From Pelagibius sp048268885 (GTDB lineage: Bacteria; Pseudomonadota; Alphaproteobacteria; Kiloniellales; Kiloniellaceae), in NCBI GenBank assembly GCA_048268885.1, contig JBLWUP010000006.1, forward strand, positions 111,453 to 175,452: a stretch of DNA of 64,000 nucleotides, written 5' to 3'. Numbering within the stretch: the first letter of the stretch is position 1; the number at the start of each line of letters is the position of its first letter. Position numbers and translations under genes: made by a program. Shown here piece by piece: positions 1-9,842 of this stretch. The notes beneath the pieces were generated by a model. That model made no database searches. It was not told where the DNA came from and was given only the letters and a program-made list of their open reading frames with translations.

Positions 1-81
1 ACGGCGCCCGGAAGAGGCGCTTTGCGGTTTATTGAAAGAGGCGGCTCGGTCGTCGGGCGGCCCGGCAGTTGGAGCAGCACA

Positions 82-393
82 ATGAAAGGTGAATGGACGA
101 AGACGCGTGCGGCCGTTTGTATGGCGCTGGCGGGGCTGTTGGCCCTGAGCTTCGCAGCGACGGCCGGCCCTGCCCGGGCGGAAGGTGACGAGAGTTTGCT
201 CGATGACGCTCAAAAGGGCGCCGGCGAAGCCTGGGACGCCACGTCGGAAGGTGCCAGTGACGCCTGGGACGCGACCAAGGAAGGCGCCAGCGACGCTTGG
301 GACGCCACCAAGGAGACAAGCTCCGACGCCTGGGATGCGACCAAGGAGGGCACGGAAGAACTCTACGAAGACGCAAAGGACGCGCTGCAGTAG
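82..393 (+). CDS. Secreted undecapeptide-repeat protein
   Basis: A 103-residue protein with an N-terminal signal peptide (basic residues then a hydrophobic run at about 11-27, ending in an A-R-A-type site near residue 33). The mature part is four copies of an 11-residue unit like SDAWDATKEGA followed by a degenerate fifth. Trp falls at residues 51, 62, 73 and 84 and Tyr at 95, a strict 11-residue period. Such a period in a charged, Ala-rich chain suggests an amphipathic helix, as in LEA-like or apolipoprotein-like proteins. The start was chosen at 82 because GGAG lies seven bases upstream; an in-frame ATG at 22 would bury the signal peptide. I do not recognise a named family. A periplasmic or surface stress or lipid-interacting role is only inference. 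Confidence 0.7.
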   Translation: MKGEWTKTRAAVCMALAGLLALSFAATAGPARAEGDESLLDDAQKGAGEAWDATSEGASDAWDATKEGASDAWDATKETSSDAWDATKEGTEELYEDAKDALQ

Positions 394-439
394 CCGGCGC
401 TTGCAGACGTGAAGTCCAGTTCCTTGCGCCGGTTGCTCG

Positions 440-1744
440 TTACCGAGGAAGCTCGTTTGCGAGAACCGGCGGGCGGTGCCATTTGAGCAGCTCTATGTCG
501 GTTACCAGCACCTGAACATCGGAGAGAAAAAACACCGCACGCAGACCGTCGGTGAAGTAGGGATCATCCTCGGCATTGCGGTGCGGCACGGCAACCATCG
601 CCGGGGGCAAGGCGCGTGCGTAGCCGAAGTGGCTTACGGCGCCGGCGTCCACCAGTTGCTGCAGGACGTAGTAGCGCGCGTCATCCATATCCGGATCGAT
701 GACGTGGGTCGTCGGCGGCCAGAGGCGTCCCGAGAACTTCACGCCAATGTCGCGGCTGACCTGGCCGAGCCAGACCGGCTTGCCCTCGACGGTCACCGGC
801 GCGAGCCAGAGGCGCATGTGATTGCGTTCGTCGATGACAGCCCGCGCCTTCTGGAAGGCGAGGTCGTGTTCGCGCCCGAAGAGATAAAGCGCCGAGATAG
901 GTGCGTATCTGTAGCGTGAGCCGAAGGCGAAGCTGGTGAACATGCGCCACAGCGATGCGGAGGTGGTCGGCGCGGTCACGTCCCAGTGCGTCGAGATCAG
1001 CGCGCTGCGGACCTGGTTCAGCGAGCCGACAAAGACGATGTTGAGCGGATCGCCGGCGATGCCTTCTCCGTTGATCGTGCAACAGATGAGCTCTTCGAGC
1101 CAGCGGCGCAGGGCTTCCCGGTCCAGGTCGGCCTTGCGGTGGGGCTCGTAGACCCGCGCCGTATCGAGATCGAAATAGTCTGTCGGCAGGCCGGGGACCG
1201 GCACCACGAAATGGAAGTTATGGACCTCCGTTCTGCCATGAAGCTCGACATTGAAAGCTTTCATGCCTTCATCGGCGTGGGTGTAGACGAAGCCGCTTGA
1301 GACTTCGCCCGCCGGGATGACGCGGGGGAAGAGGGCCGTGTTCAGCCGCTGGTAGAGTTCGGTCTCCGTCAGCCCGGAGAAGCCGGACATGCGGCGCGCC
1401 GCCTCGTAAGGCGGGAAGTAATTCTCGTCGATGGCGATCGGAAACAGCCACTGCGGGCGGCCGTTGTCGTTGGCGATGCGCAGCCAGACCGGCTGGATGC
1501 CCACGTCGTTGAGCGGGACGCCGAAAACCTCAATCGTCTCTTCCCGGCCGAGGGCGGCCGCGGTCACCGTGAAGCCGTCGGCGGACTTCGTCTCGGCGCG
1601 TTCGTTGTAGGGCCGTTCGTCGCGGTAGATGACCTCCTTGGTCGTGCCGCAACCCGACAGCACAGCTGCCATCGCCAGCAGGACAGCGGCCGTCCGAACC
1701 TTCGGCTGGTTCAGCGGGCTGTCGAGACGTCTGTGCAAAGCCAT
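440..1744 (-). CDS. Lipoprotein with LssY C-terminal-type domain
   Basis: A 434-residue protein with a lipoprotein signal: hydrophobic stretch at about 19-30, then lipobox L-S-G-C with Cys32 as the likely lipidated residue. The mature region, with motifs such as NIVFVGSL, STHWDVTAPTT and a late HPRNAEDDPYF-like segment, resembles the LssY C-terminal domain, named after the Legionella lssXYZ locus and found in many proteobacterial membrane and lipoproteins of unknown biochemistry. It is convergent with the repeat-protein gene to its left and separated by about 150 bases from the ATPase gene upstream on the same strand. Family assignment is from recognition of the sequence pattern; function is unknown. 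Confidence 0.6.
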   Translation of the reverse strand: MALHRRLDSPLNQPKVRTAAVLLAMAAVLSGCGTTKEVIYRDERPYNERAETKSADGFTVTAAALGREETIEVFGVPLNDVGIQPVWLRIANDNGRPQWLFPIAIDENYFPPYEAARRMSGFSGLTETELYQRLNTALFPRVIPAGEVSSGFVYTHADEGMKAFNVELHGRTEVHNFHFVVPVPGLPTDYFDLDTARVYEPHRKADLDREALRRWLEELICCTINGEGIAGDPLNIVFVGSLNQVRSALISTHWDVTAPTTSASLWRMFTSFAFGSRYRYAPISALYLFGREHDLAFQKARAVIDERNHMRLWLAPVTVEGKPVWLGQVSRDIGVKFSGRLWPPTTHVIDPDMDDARYYVLQQLVDAGAVSHFGYARALPPAMVAVPHRNAEDDPYFTDGLRAVFFLSDVQVLVTDIELLKWHRPPVLANELPR

Positions 1745-1891
1745 GTTACCCCCGGGCGATCTCAGAGTTCCGGTTCTCGAATACTAGAGCCGGCGGCGGG
1801 TTGGCGGAAGAACCGGATAAAGCAGTTCTGTACCTCGACCGGGCGCGTTGATCTCCAGCCGGCCGGCGTGCCCGGGCCGGGGAAGCCGCGC

Positions 1892-3046
1892 CTAGCGCTT
1901 CGGCCAGGACCAGCCGGGGGGCTCGATCCCCGGCGCCAGGGTTTCGCCCAGTTCCTTTTGCAGCGTAAAGACGGCGCTGTCCGGCGTCGCCGCGAGCGCC
2001 TCGACCAGCGGGCGGGCGTGCGAGACGACGATGACCTGCGAGCGCCGCGCGGCCTGGGCGATGAGGCGCGCCAGCGGCGGCAAGAGGTCGGGATGCAAGC
2101 TGGTCTCGGGCTCGTTCAGGACCATCAGGGAAGGCGGCCGCGGCGTCAGCAGGGCCGCCACCAGCAGCAGGTAGCGCAGGGTGCCGTCGGAGAGCTCGGC
2201 GCTGCGCAGCGGCCGCAGCAGGCCGTGCTGACGCATGGTGACCTCGAAGAGGCCGCCGTTCACCGCGATGTTTAGCGCACTGCCGGGAAAGGCATCCTCG
2301 ACGGCCTTGTCCAGGGCCGCCGAATCCCCGATCTCGCGGATGGTCTGCAGGGCGGCGGCGATGTCCGCGCCGTCCGCGGCCAGCACCGGCGCGCGGGTGC
2401 CGACCTGGGGGCGCCGGGCGGGCGCTTCGGGGTCGCTGCGGAAATGGTCGTAGAAGCGCCAGCCCCGCATGCGCTCGCGCAGGGCCAGCAGCTCCGGCGC
2501 GCCGCGCGGGTCGGCCGCATGGGTCATCATGCTGTCGAAGGGCGCCAGGTCGGTCATCACCGTCGCCCGCCTGCCGGCATCGTCGAGCAGCTGCACGCCC
2601 GACCCGTTGCGCGAGGCGATGAGGTTGCTGCGTTTCAGCATTTCGCCGATCCACACGGCCTCGGCCTTGATCACCGGATCGTGGTTGAAGAGCGTCTGGC
2701 CGGGGACCGGCAGGCCGAGGTCGATGGCGTAGCCGTAGTCCTCCGAGGCGAAGCCGAGCTTCAGGCTCACGCGCTCGCGCCGGACGCTCCCCTGTACCGG
2801 CGCTTCGCCGGTCTTCATGGCGCGCGAGAACTTCTCCGGCCCGGCCCAGAGCGTCGACTCCAGGCCGCCTTCCACCGCCAGCGACTGCACGATGCGCCCC
2901 TGCGCCGCTTCGCCCAGCAATCTCAGCGAACGGTAGAAGCTCGATTTGCCGCTGCCGTTGGGCCCGTTCACCACGTTCAGCCGCGTGAGCGGCAGGACCA
3001 GTTCCTTCAGCGAGCGGTATCCGGCGACGGCGAGGGTCAGGATCAT
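1892..3046 (-). CDS. RecF-like AAA family ATPase
   Basis: A 384-residue ATPase of the AAA_21/RecF-SMC-like type. The N-terminus begins directly with a beta strand and the Walker A motif GPNGSGKSS at about residues 28-36. A signature-like ELSDGTLRY follows near 287 and a Walker B of the form LMVLNEPETSLHPDLL near 308-322, followed by a VVSHARPL D-loop/H-loop region. It has no long coiled-coil arm and no fused TOPRIM or nuclease domain. Proteins of this kind can stand alone or pair with OLD- or Gabija-like partners, but no nuclease or helicase partner lies next to it, so a defence role is not supported here. Function unknown beyond ATP hydrolysis. Confidence 0.8.
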   Translation of the reverse strand: MILTLAVAGYRSLKELVLPLTRLNVVNGPNGSGKSSFYRSLRLLGEAAQGRIVQSLAVEGGLESTLWAGPEKFSRAMKTGEAPVQGSVRRERVSLKLGFASEDYGYAIDLGLPVPGQTLFNHDPVIKAEAVWIGEMLKRSNLIASRNGSGVQLLDDAGRRATVMTDLAPFDSMMTHAADPRGAPELLALRERMRGWRFYDHFRSDPEAPARRPQVGTRAPVLAADGADIAAALQTIREIGDSAALDKAVEDAFPGSALNIAVNGGLFEVTMRQHGLLRPLRSAELSDGTLRYLLLVAALLTPRPPSLMVLNEPETSLHPDLLPPLARLIAQAARRSQVIVVSHARPLVEALAATPDSAVFTLQKELGETLAPGIEPPGWSWPKR

Positions 3047-3206
3047 GACCCACAGATACCGGCGGCGGCGGACGCTGCCAAGCCCACGATCCGCTCAGTG
3101 TTTCCCGACGCGAGTCGGAAAATAGAGAGCAGGGGCTGCCAAACGCGGCCGGGCGGCTTAGTCTGTCCCGCCACCTCCGGACCATCCCTGCACACGAGGA
3201 ACGACG

Positions 3207-4571
3207 ATGAACAGCAAAGGTATGCGGCGCCTTCTGGGCGCAGCGGCGGACCGGGCGGCGGACTACCTTGAAGGCCTTCCGGCGCGGCCGGTGGGTCCAA
3301 TGCCGGGGGCCGCCGAACGTCTGGCCGGCGCCCTCGAGGGGCCGCTGCCGGAGGGGCCGGCCAGCCCCGAAGACGTCCTGGCCTTTCTGGACGACTACGG
3401 TTCCCCGGCCACGGTGGCGAGCGCCGGTGGCCGCTACTTCGGCTTCGTCACGGGCGGGGCGCTGCCCGCAACGGTCGCCGCCCAGGTGCTGGCGGCGGCT
3501 TGGGACCAGAACTCTTTCAGTACCGTCAGTTCTCCCGCCGTCGCCTGTTTGGAATCAGCCGCTCTGCGCTGGTTGAAGGAGGCTCTCGGCTTGCCGATGG
3601 GCGCGGAGGGAGCGCTTTGCACCGGTGCGACCATGGCGAATTTCACCTGCCTCGCCGCGGCCCGGAACCAGGTGCTGGCGGCGCAGGGATGGGACGTGGA
3701 CCGTGACGGCCTGTTCGGCGCGCCGCCGGTCACCGTGCTCGCGGGCGCGGAAGCGCACGCCACGGTCTACAAAGTGCTCTCCATGTTGGGTCTCGGGCGC
3801 GAGCGGGTGGTCTCGGTGCCGGTCGACGGCGAGGGCCGCCTGCGCGCCGAGCGGCTGCCGGCCGTCGATGGCCCGGCGATTCTCTGTCTCCAGGCGGGCA
3901 ACGTGAACTCCGGCGCCTTCGATCCGGCGCCCGAGGCGATCGCCTGGGCGCGGCAGTCGAAGGCCTGGGTCCACGTCGACGGCGCCTTCGGGCTCTGGGC
4001 GCTGGCCTCCAGGGAGCAGGAGGCTCTGGCCGCGGGATTCCGGGAGGCGGACTCCTGGGCGACCGACGCGCACAAGTGGCTGAACGTGCCTTACGACGCG
4101 GGGGTGGCCCTGGTGCGCGATCCCGAGGCGCTCGCCCGGGCGATGTCGATCAGCGGCGCCTATCTGATGGCGGGCGAGAGCCGCGACGCGATCAATTTCA
4201 CCCCCGACAGCTCGCGGCGCGCCCGGGCGGTCGAGGTCTGGGCGGCGCTGAAATCGCTGGGGCGGTCGGGTCTCGAGGACCTGGTGAGCCGCCACTGCCG
4301 GCAGGCGAGACGGATGGCCGCCGGCCTTGCCGCCGGCGGCGCCGAGATCCTGAACGAGGTGGCCTTGAACCAGGTGGTCGTTGCCTTCGGCGATGACGAG
4401 CGGACGAAACGGGTGCTCGCGGCCGTGCAGGCGGAGGGCACCTGCTGGTGCGGCGGCACGACCTGGAAGGGCCGTGCGGCCATGCGCATCAGCATCTCTT
4501 CCTGGGCGACGACCGACGACGACATCGAACGCTCGATCGCGGCGATCCTGCAGGCCTGTCGGTCGTGCTGA
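3207..4571 (+). CDS. PLP-dependent amino-acid decarboxylase family protein
   Basis: A 454-residue group II decarboxylase (aromatic-L-amino-acid / glutamate decarboxylase fold, PLP type I). Visible landmarks are the phosphate-binding segment CTGATMANF at about 138-146, the PLP-ring residue Asp258 in HVDGAFGLWA, and the Schiff-base Lys290 in TDAHKWLNVPYDAG. Length fits the family. Substrate cannot be read from sequence; many alphaproteobacterial members of this branch are annotated only as aspartate aminotransferase family or decarboxylase. A GAGGAACG ribosome site precedes the ATG. It is divergent from the ATPase gene and convergent with the glyoxylate operon, so it stands alone. Confidence 0.85.
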   Translation: MNSKGMRRLLGAAADRAADYLEGLPARPVGPMPGAAERLAGALEGPLPEGPASPEDVLAFLDDYGSPATVASAGGRYFGFVTGGALPATVAAQVLAAAWDQNSFSTVSSPAVACLESAALRWLKEALGLPMGAEGALCTGATMANFTCLAAARNQVLAAQGWDVDRDGLFGAPPVTVLAGAEAHATVYKVLSMLGLGRERVVSVPVDGEGRLRAERLPAVDGPAILCLQAGNVNSGAFDPAPEAIAWARQSKAWVHVDGAFGLWALASREQEALAAGFREADSWATDAHKWLNVPYDAGVALVRDPEALARAMSISGAYLMAGESRDAINFTPDSSRRARAVEVWAALKSLGRSGLEDLVSRHCRQARRMAAGLAAGGAEILNEVALNQVVVAFGDDERTKRVLAAVQAEGTCWCGGTTWKGRAAMRISISSWATTDDDIERSIAAILQACRSC

Positions 4572-4614
4572 GCTGACGCGCCGGCAGGCTCATCCTCGTT
4601 CCCCGCAGGCGCAG

Positions 4615-4647
4615 AAAAAAGGCCCGCCGGGCGAACCGGCGGGCCTT
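4615..4647 (-). terminator. Intrinsic terminator of the glyoxylate operon
   Basis: A perfect 12-bp stem (AAGGCCCGCCGG at 4619-4630 pairing with 4636-4647) with a 5-base loop. Read leftwards it is followed by a run of six T residues, the form of a strong Rho-independent terminator, about 40 bases past the end of glxR. The T run lies on only one side, so it is directed at the leftward operon. Confidence 0.9.
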
Positions 4648-4687
4648 AAGTCGAAGGCACAGGGAAAACTACTTGGAGAAGTCCCCG

Positions 4688-5602
4688 TTATTCCGCGGCG
4701 GCAGACGCCGCGGAATCTTCTGCGACCGGGTGGGCGGCCATCAGTTCCAGTGCTTTCACCATGGCGGAGTGGTCCCAGGCGGCTCCGCCGTTGGCGGCGC
4801 AGGCGTTGAACAGCTCCTGCGCGGTCGCCGTGTTGGGCAGGCTGACGCCCAGCGCCTTGGCGCCCTGCAGGGCGAGGTTCAGGTCCTTCTGGTGCAGCTC
4901 GATGCGGAAGCCCGGATCGAAGGTGCGCTTGATCATGCGCTCGCCGTGGATCTCCAGGATGCGCGAGGTGGCGAGGCCGCCCATGAGGGCCTGGCGCACC
5001 TTGGCCGGGTCGGCGCCGGCCTTGGAGGCGAAGACCAGGGCCTCGCCGACCGCCTCGATGGTGAGCGCGACGATGATCTGGTTGGCGACCTTGGTGGTCT
5101 GCCCGGCGCCGTTCGGCCCGACCAGAGTCACGTTCTTGCCCATCAGCTCGAAGACCGGCTTGGCCTTCTCGAAGGCCGCGTCGCTGCCGCCGATCATGAT
5201 GGTCAGGGAGGCGGCTTTGGCGCCGACCTCGCCGCCGGATACCGGCGCGTCCAGGTAGTCGCAGCCCAGGGCGTTGATCTTCTCGGCGAAGACCTTGGTC
5301 TCGATGGGCGAGATCGAGCTCATGTCGATGACCATCTTGCCCTTGGAGAGGCCCTCGGCGACGCCGTTCTCGCCGAACAGCACGGCCTCGACCTGCGGGG
5401 TGTCGGGCACCATGGTGATGATGATGTCGCTGGCCTCGGCCACCGCCTTGGCGTTGTCGACCAGCTTCAGGCCCTTGCCCTTCAGCTCGTCCGGCGCCGG
5501 GGTGCGGTGCACCGTGCTGGTGACCTCGTGCCCGCCGTCCAGCAGGTGGCCGACCATGGGCGCGCCCATGATGCCGAGGCCGATGAATCCGATCTTTGCC
5601 AT
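4688..5602 (-). CDS. glxR: 2-hydroxy-3-oxopropionate (tartronate semialdehyde) reductase
   Basis: A 304-residue beta-hydroxyacid dehydrogenase that reduces tartronate semialdehyde to D-glycerate with NAD(P)H, the last step of the glyoxylate-to-glycerate route. The Rossmann motif GFIGLGIMG lies at 5-13, the family signature DAPVSGG at 119-125, and the catalytic Lys171 in GAGQTTKVANQ. It is the third gene after gcl and hyi on the same strand, 67 bases after hyi, followed by a strong terminator. 3-Hydroxyisobutyrate dehydrogenase has the same fold, but the gcl-hyi context decides for tartronate semialdehyde reductase (also called garR). Confidence 0.92.
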   Translation of the reverse strand: MAKIGFIGLGIMGAPMVGHLLDGGHEVTSTVHRTPAPDELKGKGLKLVDNAKAVAEASDIIITMVPDTPQVEAVLFGENGVAEGLSKGKMVIDMSSISPIETKVFAEKINALGCDYLDAPVSGGEVGAKAASLTIMIGGSDAAFEKAKPVFELMGKNVTLVGPNGAGQTTKVANQIIVALTIEAVGEALVFASKAGADPAKVRQALMGGLATSRILEIHGERMIKRTFDPGFRIELHQKDLNLALQGAKALGVSLPNTATAQELFNACAANGGAAWDHSAMVKALELMAAHPVAEDSAASAAAE

Positions 5603-5669
5603 GACTTTCCGTTCCTTTCGCTCAAGTCTTTCGCGCTCGCTCGCTGGAGGCGCGCGGTTTTATTCCGCT

Positions 5670-6467
<798 letters not shown>

Positions 6468-6579
6468 TCTGGGGGTCCTCCTGAATTTTTCGACAGCTTA
6501 CAGGCCCGAGGCGGGCAGGAGTCAATGATAGCCGGGTGAATTCCGCCGCCGTGGCGGCGGCCGCGCGTCCTGCCGGCGG

Positions 6580-8382
<1,803 letters not shown>

Positions 8383-8473
8383 CGTCGTTCCTCCGCCCCA
8401 ATCTTGCTGTTTGGGTGCTGCTTTTTGCTGGGAGCCCGAAAATGCCATCCCGCCACGAAGGAGTCAATCAAAA

Positions 8474-8498
8474 TGGAAATGTATTCCATAATGTGGAA
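8474..8498. promoter_or_regulatory. IclR-type operator between gcl and its regulator
   Basis: Three half-sites in alternating orientation with constant 5-base spacers: TGGAA (8474-8478), TTCCA (8484-8488), TGGAA (8494-8498). This makes two overlapping inverted repeats one helical turn apart, in an AT-rich island within GC-rich DNA. TGGAA/TTCCA dyads are typical of IclR-family sites such as the AllR box. A further TGGAA occurs at 8557-8561. The middle half-site overlaps a likely -10 of gcl (CATTAT, minus strand 8493-8488, with TTGAAG at 8517-8512), and the right edge abuts the -35 of the regulator gene. Confidence 0.75.
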
Positions 8499-8526
8499 TT
8501 GATAGATTTAGCTTCAAAAATAATAT
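8499..8526 (+). promoter_or_regulatory. Predicted promoter of the iclR-type gene
   Basis: TTGATA at 8499-8504 and TAATAT at 8521-8526 with a 16-base spacer, a good sigma-70 match. The -35 touches the operator, consistent with autoregulation. Confidence 0.55.
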
Positions 8527-8667
8527 TAAAAACAAATAGATAATGTTGATCAAAAATGGAATGGTTTGCCAAAGCGACCGGATTCCGGGCCCGGTGACGT
8601 GCCTGCTGACAGCTTCGGGCTTTGCCCTCTATGCTGCGCCAGCCGAGGGAAGGGAGTTTTTCAAGCC

Positions 8668-9546
8668 ATGCCGAAATCCGCCACCAAGACGCGGGACGCC
8701 GTGAAGGGCGTGCCCCGCAAGAGCGCCGCGCCCGGTGCAAAGGGCGGCGCCAAGGGAGGCGGGCAGGTCCAGTCGCTCGACCGGGCGCTGTCGATCCTGG
8801 AGCGCCTGGCGGAGGCCGACGGCATGACCCTGACCGATCTGGCGCAGTCCGTCGGCCTGGCGCCCTCGACCACCCACCGTCTGCTGACCACGCTGCAGCA
8901 GCGCCGATTCGCCGATTTCGACGAGGAGTACAGCGTCTGGGTGATCGGCGTTGGCGCCTTCAACGTCGGCAACGCCTTCCTGCGCAACCGCCGCATCGTC
9001 ACCCTGGGGCGCCCGGTCATGCGCCGGCTGATGGAAGACGTCGGGGAGACGGTGAACCTGGCGGTCGAGGACCAGAACGAGCTGGTCTATGTCACCCAGT
9101 TCGAGAGCCATGCGCCGATGCGCGCCTTCTTTCGCCCAGGGCGGCGGGCGCCGATGCATGCTTCCGCCGTGGGCAAGGCCATGCTGGCCGAGATCGACGA
9201 CGCGGCCTTGACGGAGCTGTTGCATCGCAAGGGCATGCCCCGTTTCACCGACAAGACCATCGTCGATCCCACGGCGTTGCGCGCGGAACTGGCGAAAACC
9301 CGCGAGCGCGGCTGGGGCGTTGACGACGAGGAGCACACCGTAGGCATGCGCTGCGTGGCGGCGACGATCCACAACGAACACGGCGAGGTCATCGCCGGCG
9401 TCTCGGTTTCCGGCCCTTCCGTCAGGGTGACGGAAACCCGCCTGGGAGAGCTGGGGGCCAGGGTCGTCCAGGCGGCCAACGAGATGACCGAGCAGATCGG
9501 CGGCCGGGTGCCGGGGCGGCCGCGCCAGGGCGGCACCCAGTACTAG
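8668..9546 (+). CDS. IclR family transcriptional regulator of glyoxylate genes
   Basis: A 292-residue regulator. After a basic, Gly/Ala-rich leader of about 35 residues comes the winged helix (VQSLDRALSILERLAEADGMTLTDLAQSVGLAPSTTHRLLTTL) and then an IclR effector domain with the usual GAFNVGNAFL, NLAVEDQNELVYV and HASAVGKAMLAE motifs. The start at 8668 follows a GAGGGAAGGGAG site; an upstream in-frame ATG at 8566 lies too close to the promoter. It is divergent from gcl and shares the operator region, so it most likely controls gcl-hyi-glxR in the manner of AllR/GclR, with glyoxylate or a related acid as the probable ligand (inference). Confidence 0.9.
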   Translation: MPKSATKTRDAVKGVPRKSAAPGAKGGAKGGGQVQSLDRALSILERLAEADGMTLTDLAQSVGLAPSTTHRLLTTLQQRRFADFDEEYSVWVIGVGAFNVGNAFLRNRRIVTLGRPVMRRLMEDVGETVNLAVEDQNELVYVTQFESHAPMRAFFRPGRRAPMHASAVGKAMLAEIDDAALTELLHRKGMPRFTDKTIVDPTALRAELAKTRERGWGVDDEEHTVGMRCVAATIHNEHGEVIAGVSVSGPSVRVTETRLGELGARVVQAANEMTEQIGGRVPGRPRQGGTQY

Positions 9547-9566
9547 CCGCCCAAGCGGCGGCTTTT
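9545..9566 (+). terminator. Intrinsic terminator after the iclR-type gene
   Basis: A 7-bp stem (AGCCGCC / GGCGGCT) with a 5-base loop and a four-T tail, overlapping the stop codon of the regulator gene. Confidence 0.6.
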
Positions 9567-9842
9567 CACCGTTCCGCTCCGTAGCTAATCCTCGCTAGAA
9601 TGTGACAGAAAACACGTCGACGGCTTTTCCCAAGGGGTAGTATAGATGCTCAAAGGGGGCGCTGTTTTGGGACGGATTCACGTCAGCAACACCACGTTGG
9701 ACGCCGCAAGCCTGGCTTGCCGGCGGCCGCGGGTTTGCCATACCACAGCAGGGACACAATCCTTTTTCGCGCGGTGGTTTAATCTACCCCCTCGGCACAA
9801 GAGGCTGCGCGAACGAACTGTGGTGGAAAGAGAGGCGCGGGG

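Noticed and set aside
1892..3046. RecF-like ATPase as part of an anti-phage system
   Set aside because: No nuclease, helicase or toxin partner is adjacent, and the neighbours are ordinary chromosomal genes.
9567..9842. Gap before the cyclase gene searched for a promoter or small precursor peptide
   Set aside because: Short frames here lack ribosome sites, and no -35/-10 pair with acceptable spacing stood out.
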